64,000 nt of DNA from Paludibacteraceae bacterium (GTDB taxonomy: Bacteria > Bacteroidota > Bacteroidia > Bacteroidales > Paludibacteraceae), in assembly GCA_024399495.1 (NCBI GenBank), contig JAKSNY010000013.1, positions 1 through 64,000 of the forward strand, in the 5' to 3' direction. Position numbers and translations under genes: made by a program. Under the pieces are notes generated by a model. That model searched no databases. It was not told the origin of the DNA and saw only the letters and a program-made list of their open reading frames with translations. Positions 25,331 to 33,497 of the stretch are shown one piece after another (position 1 is the first letter of the stretch; each line of letters begins with the position of its first letter).

Positions 25331-26955
25331 ATAGTTATTACTTTTGATTCTATAATTGTTTCTGCTTTTATTCCTGCTTTGTTAAGTAAAGACTGCCATT
25401 TTGTGTCGGTTTCATTAAAGACACAAACAAGAACACTTTTAGCCACCCCTCTTTTTATAAGCATTTCTGCTTGAAACTCCGCTTTTTTCAAAGGATTGTA
25501 ATCAGACACCAATGTTATGTTAAACCCTTTACAATCTAAAGTGCGTGCCAATGTGCATGCCGCCGTGTTGTGGGTGGAGTTCATAAACGCTGTTGGCGAT
25601 AGTGAGTTTTCTCCGTTCTCTGTAAGTTGGTCAAGCAGAGATACTGTTTGTACTATGCAGCCCCATTGTGTGCTTACAACTATGGCATCGGGTTTATCTA
25701 TTCCTGATTGTTGTAGGGCAGAGTGTGCAGTGGCAATAAGCTGGCATAATGATGGTGTCATTCTGCGTGCCTGTAGTGGAGGAATTATTTTTTTATAATC
25801 TAAATTGCCGTTGTATTCAATAGTTTCAGTACTGTGAGGCGTTATGTTTAGGATTGTGTTACAAGGTGTAACGGCTACTTTTGACAGTATTATGGAAGAG
25901 TCGTTGCCTCCAAACCCAAAGGCGTTGCAAACGGCATATTTGTAACCGTTTTCTTCCATTTTCCATAAGGTGAATATGGACTCTATGCTTCCGCTTGCCG
26001 ATGTGGTATGCCCTGTAAGTGGTTTTGTAGATTCTATTTTCACCGTATGATTTTCTCCAAAAAGCCTCTCTATGGCATGCAGTTCGCTTGCATCATTATT
26101 TTGGGTGGCAGTGCCGTGTGCATTTATGTAATCTATATCACCCGATGTCAATCCAGCCATACTCATTGCATGACTCATAGCGTTATAGGCTCCGTCACCA
26201 TCGGGAGATGATGCTGTCTGATGGTATGCGTCACAGCAGTTGGCATACCCAGCCAGATAGCCGTAAATATGAGCACCCCTGTCTCTTGCCTCAGATGCGT
26301 CTTCTAAAATAAGATAAGCCGCACCCTCGCCTAAGTTTATGCCGTCACGGTCAGGGGCAAACGGACGGCAAATATTTTCAGAAATAATTCCAAGTGAGGC
26401 AAAACCGTTTAGATGAAATTTTGTAAGGGCTTCTGTTCCTCCTGCTACCACACGTTTGGCTGCACCTGTAAGTATAAGGTCTGCACCATAGATTATTGCG
26501 TTTAGTGCCGATGAGCAAGCGGTGGAGATTGTAGTGTGGTCAGATAAAGAGAACTCGCTTGCAAGTGTTTTGGTTGTCCAATCAGCCTCCAACTGTTCAA
26601 TACAGGCTATATTAGAAAAATCTCCTTTGCTCCAATCCCCATAATGATTTTCAATAATATCCATACCACCTACAGTAGTGCCGTTTATAAAAGGCAGCGT
26701 TTTTACTTGCTCACAGTCTAATCCAGAGTCTGTCAAACACTCTTTTAAAGCAATGTTACCTAATAAAACGTTACGTGAAATATTGTTGCCTTTAAAATCA
26801 AGCGATACCTCACCTACAGGCCACTCTTTATGAATTGTAGGCAGAATCTTAGGTGCTTTTACAAAAGACTTGCCAGACAACAGGTTTTTTCTGTTGTCTA
26901 TGGCACCCACTCCCAAAGCGGATATAATCCCTATGCCTGTAATGGCAATCTGCAT
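25327..26955 (-). CDS. Ketosynthase fused to a PF13723-like ketosynthase-N domain
   Basis: 542 residues. The first ~375 form a ketosynthase with Cys147 (STACSSALNA), His280 (NAHGTATQNND) and His316 (KPLTGHTTS), so it looks catalytically competent. The remaining ~165 residues (MTPSLCQLIATAHSALQQSG ... VVSTQWGCIVQTVSLLDQL ... TAFMNSTHNTAAC) resemble the ketosynthase-like N-terminal module PF13723 (coronafacic acid synthetase type), common in aryl polyene and flexirubin-type clusters. The fusion is unusual because the same module also exists here as a separate gene (27237-27782). It lies 1 bp after the ACP stop. Confidence 0.88.
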   Translation of the reverse strand: MQIAITGIGIISALGVGAIDNRKNLLSGKSFVKAPKILPTIHKEWPVGEVSLDFKGNNISRNVLLGNIALKECLTDSGLDCEQVKTLPFINGTTVGGMDIIENHYGDWSKGDFSNIACIEQLEADWTTKTLASEFSLSDHTTISTACSSALNAIIYGADLILTGAAKRVVAGGTEALTKFHLNGFASLGIISENICRPFAPDRDGINLGEGAAYLILEDASEARDRGAHIYGYLAGYANCCDAYHQTASSPDGDGAYNAMSHAMSMAGLTSGDIDYINAHGTATQNNDASELHAIERLFGENHTVKIESTKPLTGHTTSASGSIESIFTLWKMEENGYKYAVCNAFGFGGNDSSIILSKVAVTPCNTILNITPHSTETIEYNGNLDYKKIIPPLQARRMTPSLCQLIATAHSALQQSGIDKPDAIVVSTQWGCIVQTVSLLDQLTENGENSLSPTAFMNSTHNTAACTLARTLDCKGFNITLVSDYNPLKKAEFQAEMLIKRGVAKSVLVCVFNETDTKWQSLLNKAGIKAETIIESKVITI

Positions 26956-26956
26956 A

Positions 26957-27214
26957 CTATTTTGTGCGATGCTCAGTTACGTACTCAGCCAGTGTATCTA
27001 TACTTTTAAGTGCAAGTTTTGATTGCTCCTTGTCTGCAAACTTAATGCCGTAATTCTTATCAAGAATCATAACAATCTCAAGAGCATCAATAGAGTCAAG
27101 CCCAAGCCCCTCGTTAAAAAGTGGGGCGGAATTATCTATATCGTCGGGTGTTATGTCAAGCAGATTAAGAGCCTCTATTATCTGTTTTTTTAACTGTAGC
27201 TTAAGTTCTTCCAT
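26957..27214 (-). CDS. Acyl carrier protein
   Basis: 85 residues from the ATG at 27214 (the longer frame would use TTG). The 4'-phosphopantetheine attachment site is Ser41 in LGLDSIDALEIV, and the surrounding acidic helix is typical of ACPs. It is one of two ACPs in the cluster and should carry the growing polyene chain; it sits between the PF13723-like gene and the fused ketosynthase. Confidence 0.93.
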   Translation of the reverse strand: MEELKLQLKKQIIEALNLLDITPDDIDNSAPLFNEGLGLDSIDALEIVMILDKNYGIKFADKEQSKLALKSIDTLAEYVTEHRTK

Positions 27215-27236
27215 ATTCAATTTTTATTTATTTGGT

Positions 27237-27782
27237 TTAATGTTTTTCAATCCACATTGTGCAATTATAATCATCATCGCCGTTATATTCTACCCAACCT
27301 ACTAATGCATCTGATTCCAACTCAATGGTTTGTAATGTATTTCTTAGTTGTTCCATATTTTCCAAAACCAAGAAACAAGACTCTCCGTAATACTTGTTAC
27401 GTATTGCTATCTCTCCCGTTATTATGTTAGGCAGAGTATATACAAACAACGATGGAGAAGGGTAGTAGTTGTCTTTGCCAATGGTTCCGCTATATTTTAA
27501 ATCTGTGTTCAGCGATGCGTTATTGTTTGCCAAAATTATTTTCCTGTTCTCGTTTGACTCAAATCGGGTGGTTCCGTTTAGTTCAGCATCCTTTTGTAAA
27601 ACAAGTTCGGAGGCAATGAAACCAAGGCGGCTTAAAGAGTCCATCTTGTAAAATTTGGGATAGTCGCCAACATACTTACGGTATAGTTCCATAAGCACTT
27701 CCGCCCCTGTTTCAGAGCAATTTAACTTTTCTCCGTTAACAGTGCATTCCTTACCCGATATTTCAACACTAATCTTACTCAT
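27237..27782 (-). CDS. Stand-alone PF13723-like ketosynthase-N protein (no active-site Cys seen)
   Basis: 181 residues from the ATG at 27782, which overlaps the preceding TAA as TAATG. KFYKMDSLSRLGFIASELVL and PSPSLFVYTLPNIITGEIAI match the short ketosynthase-like family found in aryl polyene clusters, often annotated simply as 3-oxoacyl-ACP synthase. It is less than half the length of a true ketosynthase and has no Cys-His-His triad. It may serve as a structural partner or chain-length factor-like subunit; that is an inference. The upstream in-frame extension (MQCRCKVGFKI) is part of the ketosynthase overlap and not used. Confidence 0.7.
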   Translation of the reverse strand: MSKISVEISGKECTVNGEKLNCSETGAEVLMELYRKYVGDYPKFYKMDSLSRLGFIASELVLQKDAELNGTTRFESNENRKIILANNNASLNTDLKYSGTIGKDNYYPSPSLFVYTLPNIITGEIAIRNKYYGESCFLVLENMEQLRNTLQTIELESDALVGWVEYNGDDDYNCTMWIEKH

Positions 27783-28837
27783 TATCTTAAAGCCCACCTT
27801 ACAGCGGCATTGCAACCGCCAAAACCACTCAACACCTTAATAAAACTGTTGCCATTTACTTTTGTATTGGAAGTAGGCAACAAACACTTGTATGTAGTGC
27901 CTTGCTCATTATAGCCTAAAGCGGTTGGAATCTCACCATTCTCAACAGATTGCATTGATATTATGGTTTCCAAAACACCTGCCGCTCCAAGCGTGTGTCC
28001 ATAATAGCATTTAAGAGCGACTACCGGTTTGCTGTCCAATCCTGCTCTGTGCAGAGCAATGGATTCCATCTCATCATTGTATGCAGTGCCTGTTCCGTGA
28101 ACCGATACAAAAGCAATATCTGTTGTGTCTATGCCTTTAACGCAATCTAAAAGGCATCTGTAACTCCCTTCTGCTGTGCGGCTTGGACCCGATATGTGGT
28201 TTGCATCGTTATGGATTGAACCAGCCTCATAAAGCCAGCACTTTGATTCAGAGTTGCCGCTTATGGTACTTAAAACCATACATGCCGCCGCCTCACCTAA
28301 ATTAAGTCCTTGCCTGTTTTTGTCAAATGGCAGACACTTATCAGCCGATAACGCTTTTAGTGATTGGAATCCGCTTACTATAAACTTAGACAATACATCA
28401 CAACCAATAACCACAGCGGTCTTGTACATACCTGCTGTTAATAATCTGCTTGCCATTATTTGGGCATTTACCCCAGATATACATGCATTGCTCACAATTA
28501 CAGGCTGATTGTTGTTTCCAAAGTGTCTTGCCACCGCCACAGATGGCTCCCATAATCGCAAATCCTCACCTTTAGTGGTGGAAAACACAAAAACAACATC
28601 GCTTGAGGCAGGGTTAATATCTGTGTCTTTCAGTGCTCTTGATGCAGACTCTATACACATTTGTGAGAAAGTCATTCTTTCCGTCATTGCTGAGGCAGTA
28701 AAAGGTTCCACATTGTCAAACATATCGGGGTAAAACTTTAACCCTGATATGCCAGACATCACCGCCTTGAAATTATCTGCCGTTGATATTCCAAGAGGTG
28801 AGTAGATATTGTCCGCTATTTTAATTATTGCTTCCAA
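27782..28837 (-). CDS. Short beta-ketoacyl-ACP synthase with TTG start
   Basis: 351 residues with Cys119 in SNACISGVNA, His247 in SVHGTGTAYND and His281 in YYGHTLGAAG, so the triad is complete, though the protein is about 60 residues shorter than usual. No ATG exists near the expected N-terminus; an in-frame TGA lies two codons upstream, so TTG at 28837 is the only plausible start. It overlaps the acyltransferase gene end by 13 bp, which suggests translational coupling. Third ketosynthase of the cluster. Confidence 0.86.
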   Translation of the reverse strand: MEAIIKIADNIYSPLGISTADNFKAVMSGISGLKFYPDMFDNVEPFTASAMTERMTFSQMCIESASRALKDTDINPASSDVVFVFSTTKGEDLRLWEPSVAVARHFGNNNQPVIVSNACISGVNAQIMASRLLTAGMYKTAVVIGCDVLSKFIVSGFQSLKALSADKCLPFDKNRQGLNLGEAAACMVLSTISGNSESKCWLYEAGSIHNDANHISGPSRTAEGSYRCLLDCVKGIDTTDIAFVSVHGTGTAYNDEMESIALHRAGLDSKPVVALKCYYGHTLGAAGVLETIISMQSVENGEIPTALGYNEQGTTYKCLLPTSNTKVNGNSFIKVLSGFGGCNAAVRWALR

Positions 28838-29709
28838 AATTCATAAAAATGGAACCATTGACGCGGATAGCGTTCCAGAATCCACTCCAACTTGTCTCTA
28901 TATATGTTAAGCAGTTCTTGTGCCTGCTCATTATGGTTTGTCCCTTTATAAGTGCCGTCAGATAACTTAAACACGTAAAGAGTATATTCCTTATAGCTCT
29001 CACGCATCATAAACAGCGTAATTACAGGCACTTGCTCTGCCACAGCCGTTCTGAAAGGACCTTCTGGAAACGATGCTTCCTTACCAAGAATCTCCGCTTT
29101 CAGTGTTCTGCCTCCATAAAACATTCTGTCACCATGAACGGATAGAATGTTACCACCGCTTACGGCATTGTGCATATCAAATATATGGCTTCCGTCCTCT
29201 TTTACAGGTATTATATGTAATCCCATCTCTCTAAATTTGGAATCGCGGTTATCATTCACCGTCTTGGCATCGCCCGTAAAAGTAAGCACGTATGCCTCTT
29301 TTTTCATCTTGAATGAGTAGCCTGCAAGTTCCTGATTCCCGATGTGGGAGTTGAGGATAATAAAACCGCCAGGCTTACAGGTCAGGTTGTCTAAAATCTC
29401 AGGGTTTACTATTTTTATATCTATATGTCTGCCAGCCCATACCGCAAAACGGTCAAGCACCGCCTTGCCAAATTCCAAGTAACTTAAATATACGTTTTTA
29501 GAGGCTGATAAAACGCTTTCTATGCGTCTGTTTTTCCAATAGTGGTAAATACCTTTTCTGCCAGGTCTATGTGCCGCTATTGATACAATAATCCAACAAT
29601 ACACAATAGGATACACAAAGGGCGGTGGCATCAGTCTGAACATCTTAAGGAGGCTTTTATGCATCCAAGTTGCTCCCTCTGATTTGCCTGACCACGCTCT
29701 GTTTTGCAT
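28825..29709 (-). CDS. LpxL/HtrB-like lipid acyltransferase
   Basis: 294 residues from the ATG at 29709 (a longer frame would need TTG). It has the catalytic HX4E motif in NSHIGNQE and the GDRMFYGGRTLKAEILGKEA and FPEGPFRTA blocks of late lipid A acyltransferases, with an N-terminal membrane segment (FVYPIVYCWIIVSIAA). In the polyene cluster it probably joins the aryl-polyene acyl chain to a lipid anchor. The gene follows the second ACP after 17 bp. Confidence 0.87.
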   Translation of the reverse strand: MQNRAWSGKSEGATWMHKSLLKMFRLMPPPFVYPIVYCWIIVSIAAHRPGRKGIYHYWKNRRIESVLSASKNVYLSYLEFGKAVLDRFAVWAGRHIDIKIVNPEILDNLTCKPGGFIILNSHIGNQELAGYSFKMKKEAYVLTFTGDAKTVNDNRDSKFREMGLHIIPVKEDGSHIFDMHNAVSGGNILSVHGDRMFYGGRTLKAEILGKEASFPEGPFRTAVAEQVPVITLFMMRESYKEYTLYVFKLSDGTYKGTNHNEQAQELLNIYRDKLEWILERYPRQWFHFYEFWKQ

Positions 29710-29726
29710 ATACAAATTCCCCGATA

Positions 29727-29969
29727 TTATTTTACGTGAGAGTAGATCAATTCATATAAGTCTGAGAGTGTCTTTACGGTCATAAGTTCATCTTTCTCCA
29801 ACTTAAACCCAAATTTCTCTTTCACACTTACAATAATATCTATAATGTCAAGGCTGTCTATCCCTAAATCAGTGGTGATGGTGCTTTCAGGTGTAATTGA
29901 ATTTTTATCCAAATCAAAATCCTCTACCAAAAAGTTGTTTACAATTTCTATAACTTCTTCTTTTTTCAT
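29727..29969 (-). CDS. Acyl carrier protein
   Basis: 80 residues with the phosphopantetheine serine in DLGIDSLDIIDI (Ser39) and the classic ACP four-helix pattern. First gene after the -7 box at 30013-30020, so it heads a transcription unit running through the ketosynthases. It differs clearly from the other ACP of the cluster, as in systems where one ACP serves priming and one elongation. Confidence 0.94.
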   Translation of the reverse strand: MKKEEVIEIVNNFLVEDFDLDKNSITPESTITTDLGIDSLDIIDIIVSVKEKFGFKLEKDELMTVKTLSDLYELIYSHVK

Positions 29970-30012
29970 ATTGTATAAAGTGGGTTCTATTTATTACTTT
30001 TTTATTAAACTG

Positions 30013-30020
30013 CAAAGATA
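30013..30020 (-). promoter_or_regulatory. -7 box of a probable promoter for the ACP-ketosynthase unit
   Basis: TATCTTTG on the minus strand, in the only sizeable gap (30-970 region, 69 bp) between the methyltransferase and the ACP. The -33 position is a poor match (no TTG at 19-21 bp), so strength is uncertain. Confidence 0.45.
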
Positions 30021-30038
30021 GTGATTTTTTGTAATTTG

Positions 30039-31139
30039 TTAATATTTTTTACATACAAGAATAGAGTGACCTCCCATTCCAATTAAATCATAAATTGTCT
30101 CTATTTTCAAATTTGCGTTTTGTGTCATACGTACCATATCATCGGTATTGTACATCTTACTGTTACCATTTGCCATAGCGGTAAAATACAGACTTGTCAT
30201 AGTAAGTGATAATGCGGCAGACGTATATTTTTGACGATCCCACAGGGTTTCCATAATGTAAAGTCTGTTAGAACTATCCATAATTTTAGTTGCTCTGTTA
30301 AGAATGCTTTCAATTTCATTTTCGTTAAAGCAATCTAAAAATTGACTCATCCAGATTACATCATAATGGTTAGATGTAGGAAATTCATCATTGTCATTCA
30401 GCAGGTTCATGCTGTAGCCGTGAATTCTGCTTTCTCCAATGTGTCCTGCAGTTTGTTCCTGCATCATGTCCAACTGCTGTTTTAAATCGCAAATGGTCAC
30501 TTCGGTATCGGGTACTCGTTCTGTAACAAGCCGGGCAAATTTACCTGTATTGCCGCCTACATCTAATAAATGCCTGACCTTATTTTTAAATATAATCTGT
30601 ATAGCCTCATTAAATGAGTTATCTGAGTAGTAGTGGTCAAAACCAAACCACGATTTTTGAACTTGTTTTGGCAATGAACTTAAACCCTCGTAAATGGTTG
30701 CCCAGTCACCAAATTGTTTCAGTCCGCAAGGACGACCCTCTTCAAGTGATTTGTCAAGTAAAAACCAACCATTATAATTAACATCGTGATTAAAATCAAT
30801 ATCAACGGCGATAAGGTTATCTTGCAAAACAAACCAGCCTATTTTTGACAAGCGGTAAGTATCTGTTTTTGTGTTGATTAAAATAAGTTGCATAGTTAGA
30901 GAAGCCTCTAACAGACACTTGATGGCATACGGAGATAATCCTGTTTTCTCAACTATTTGCTGTGCGGTCAAGCCATTTTCAGTATCGTGCAGCATTTTTA
31001 AGATGCCATATTTACGCATAAGCCTTGTAACTTGAAATATTACAGGTCCCCATGAGTAAATATGAGCCAGACTTTGGGCTTCTTGTGCAGAAAACTGCTC
31101 TTGGGAATAAACTTGCTCAAGTTCTTTAAACAGGTGCAT
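30039..31139 (-). CDS. SAM-dependent methyltransferase of the polyene cluster
   Basis: 366 residues. The N-terminal winged-helix dimerisation domain (about 20-115, with LTAQQIVEKTGLSPYAIKCL) precedes a Rossmann methyltransferase with the AdoMet motif DVGGNTGK (193-200). This is the O-methyltransferase layout of small-molecule enzymes such as acetylserotonin-type methyltransferases. In aryl polyene pathways it methylates the aromatic head; the exact position is unknown. It follows the ammonia-lyase after 4 bp. Confidence 0.85.
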   Translation of the reverse strand: MHLFKELEQVYSQEQFSAQEAQSLAHIYSWGPVIFQVTRLMRKYGILKMLHDTENGLTAQQIVEKTGLSPYAIKCLLEASLTMQLILINTKTDTYRLSKIGWFVLQDNLIAVDIDFNHDVNYNGWFLLDKSLEEGRPCGLKQFGDWATIYEGLSSLPKQVQKSWFGFDHYYSDNSFNEAIQIIFKNKVRHLLDVGGNTGKFARLVTERVPDTEVTICDLKQQLDMMQEQTAGHIGESRIHGYSMNLLNDNDEFPTSNHYDVIWMSQFLDCFNENEIESILNRATKIMDSSNRLYIMETLWDRQKYTSAALSLTMTSLYFTAMANGNSKMYNTDDMVRMTQNANLKIETIYDLIGMGGHSILVCKKY

Positions 31140-31143
31140 ATTT

Positions 31144-32655
31144 TTAGATTCTTGATTTTAAATATGTCTCTATTTTAGCGATGTCTTCGTAAAATGGGGT
31201 GTCATCTAAAATAACGGGTGTTAATTTGCGAATCTCATTATAAGAGTGTTTGGTTTGCATACAAAGTTTGTTTTGAATTTTCAGACAATCTGTCGCTTGT
31301 GCCAGTGCCATCATTAAAATGGTCATTACTTGATAAGCGTTCTCAATAACATGTTTGCAAATCAAAGCAGAATTTGTTCCCATTGATACAATATCCTGAT
31401 TATCATTATTGTTGGGAATAGAATGTACATAGTTTGGCATTGATAATGTCTGACTTTCAGCAGTGGTGCTTGTGGCAGTGAACTGACACGCTTGCATACC
31501 ATAATTCAGTCCTAATGTACCCATGTTTAAAAATGGTGGTAAAATGCCGTTAATACGGTCATGAAATAAGTAGTTTAGTTGGCGTTCTGCTGTCATGGTA
31601 AGACGTACAAGTGCAATCTTAACCTTATCCTCTTCTAATGAGATGTAGTCACCGTGAAAATTTCCACCATGAAATACGTTCCCAGCCTCTGGGTCAACAA
31701 TAGGATTGTCTGATGCCGCATTCAACTCTTCTTCTATTATGCGGCGTGAGTTCTCAAGTGTCTCGTAAACAGGCCCCAATATTTGTGGTGTGCAACGTAA
31801 TGAGTAATATGATTGTACTTTATCGTGAAAAACGGTGGTGTCTTTATGACTGTTATTGTATAAAACGTGTTCACGCTTTCTTAAACAAAGACTGCTATCT
31901 GCAATGTCACGCATTGCGGTGGCAATATACTGTTGACCATAATGAATGCGACATCTATTAAGTGGTTCGGAAATAAAGTCATCGAACGATTCAGCAATCT
32001 CATTTATCCATACGCCGCTTAAAATAGCCCAGCGTAATAAATTCTCGGCATGTAATTGATTAACAGCACTTATACCTGTCATTACACTTGTACCATTGGT
32101 AATGCTTAACCCCTCTCTAATGTGAACTGACAATGGTTTTAAGTTTTCCAATTCCATTACCTTTTTTGTGGATTCCCACTTGCCATGGTAATGAACAGTT
32201 CCTTCTCCTATCATACAAAGTGCAATGTGAGCCAACTGAACAAGGTCTCCACTTGCACCTACACTGCCATGTTCAGGTATAAATGGAATAATATCTCTAT
32301 TTATAAACTCACACAATAATTTTACCGCTTCTGTATGAATGCCACTACGGCATTGCACAAAACTGCCCAAGCGTGCCACCATTGCTGCCTTGACATATTC
32401 ATCATCTAACGCCGCTCCTGCACCGGTTGAATGACTGCGAATTATGTTATATTGCAAATCTTTAAGGTTGTGGTCATCTACACGCCATTGTGCCATAGGT
32501 CCAAAACCTGTATTTATACCATATATTATTTTATCGTTTGCAAAACATTTTAAAAACTGATAACAATCATTTATATTTTGCAAATCCTTATCCGATAACT
32601 CTACCTTTGCATTTTTGTAAAGTAAATCGTGTATAAATTCTAACGTTATTTTCAT
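31144..32655 (-). CDS. Aromatic amino acid / histidine ammonia-lyase family enzyme
   Basis: 503 residues with the autocatalytic MIO-forming Ala134-Ser135-Gly136 in GSVGASGDLVQ, the YGINTGFGPMAQ segment and SITNGTSVMTG, all hallmarks of the HAL/PAL/TAL family. In aryl polyene and flexirubin-type clusters this enzyme makes an aromatic cinnamate-type starter, usually from tyrosine. The substrate-selectivity position reads Ser74-His75 (IIRSHSTGAG), which looks more like bacterial histidine ammonia-lyase than like Rhodobacter TAL, so the substrate is not settled. It sits 5 bp after the FabI-like gene. Confidence 0.9.
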   Translation of the reverse strand: MKITLEFIHDLLYKNAKVELSDKDLQNINDCYQFLKCFANDKIIYGINTGFGPMAQWRVDDHNLKDLQYNIIRSHSTGAGAALDDEYVKAAMVARLGSFVQCRSGIHTEAVKLLCEFINRDIIPFIPEHGSVGASGDLVQLAHIALCMIGEGTVHYHGKWESTKKVMELENLKPLSVHIREGLSITNGTSVMTGISAVNQLHAENLLRWAILSGVWINEIAESFDDFISEPLNRCRIHYGQQYIATAMRDIADSSLCLRKREHVLYNNSHKDTTVFHDKVQSYYSLRCTPQILGPVYETLENSRRIIEEELNAASDNPIVDPEAGNVFHGGNFHGDYISLEEDKVKIALVRLTMTAERQLNYLFHDRINGILPPFLNMGTLGLNYGMQACQFTATSTTAESQTLSMPNYVHSIPNNNDNQDIVSMGTNSALICKHVIENAYQVMTILMMALAQATDCLKIQNKLCMQTKHSYNEIRKLTPVILDDTPFYEDIAKIETYLKSRI

Positions 32656-32660
32656 TGCTT

Positions 32661-33479
32661 TTATTTTAAATTAAAATAAAAACTATCCATAAAATTACCC
32701 GATAAAACCGTTTGGCTGAAACCTCCGTCATTGTATAAGGTTTGCATTGTAAGCCCTTTAGTGTAATCAGAGAATAGCATTACACACAAATTGGCACAGT
32801 CGGTGGCAGTGGCTCTGCCAAGCGGTGCCATCTTGTCTGCATATTTATGGAAGTATTCAACTTTAGAAAAACATTTTTCCGCCCTGGTATGGGTAGGCGA
32901 TTGTGAAATGGCATTCACTCTCACTTTTCTGAGCTGACCATAAATTCCACCCATATTTCTTACAATGCTCTCAAGCAGGGCTTTGGCATCTGCCATATCG
33001 CCGTATCCCTCCATAAACCTACCCGATGCTATATATGTAAGAGTAACAACAGATGCCCCTTCAGAAAGAGCATCTGTCTTTATGCATGTTTGCAATATTT
33101 TATGTAGTGATATTGCAGACACATCCAATGTTGTATTGTAGTAATCGTAATTGGAATCGGGATATTTCCTGTGCCTGCGTAAGTTTTGGGACATTGCCAC
33201 AGAGTGGAGTATAAAATCAATCTTACCACCCAGAGTCTGTTGTGCCTCAGTAAGCAGGTTCTCTATATCGGGAACTTTAGTGGCATCGCACGCAATCACC
33301 TTACAACCAAGTTCATTCGCTATCAGATTGGTTTCTGCCAATTTAATAGCCTTATCTGTATTGGTTATTACAAATTCAGCCCCCTCATCCTTGCATTTGC
33401 ACGCAACATACCACGCCAAGGAGTTCTTATCCATAACCCCAAATATAATACCCCGTTTCCCCTGTAATATGCCCTGCAT
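32661..33479 (-). CDS. FabI-like short-chain reductase (enoyl-ACP reductase family)
   Basis: 272 residues beginning GKRGIIFGVMDKNSLAWYVA, the FabI-type dinucleotide site. The FabI catalytic set is present: Tyr149, Tyr159 and Lys166 (TYIASGRFMEGYGDMADAK; Tyr-x6-Lys). An enoyl reductase is unexpected in a pathway that builds conjugated double bonds, and no FabG-type ketoreductase is seen in the cluster, so this protein may act as the missing ketoreductase or trim a saturated part; both are inferences. It lies 18 bp after serS and 5 bp before the ammonia-lyase. Confidence 0.82.
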   Translation of the reverse strand: MQGILQGKRGIIFGVMDKNSLAWYVACKCKDEGAEFVITNTDKAIKLAETNLIANELGCKVIACDATKVPDIENLLTEAQQTLGGKIDFILHSVAMSQNLRRHRKYPDSNYDYYNTTLDVSAISLHKILQTCIKTDALSEGASVVTLTYIASGRFMEGYGDMADAKALLESIVRNMGGIYGQLRKVRVNAISQSPTHTRAEKCFSKVEYFHKYADKMAPLGRATATDCANLCVMLFSDYTKGLTMQTLYNDGGFSQTVLSGNFMDSFYFNLK

Positions 33480-33497
33480 GCTTAAATTTTTGCAATA

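Noticed and set aside
5973-33479. Calling the cluster flexirubin with a dialkylresorcinol part
   Set aside because: No DarA/DarB-type genes (ketosynthase III-like plus aromatase pair) were found; only the aryl-polyene-type core is supported.
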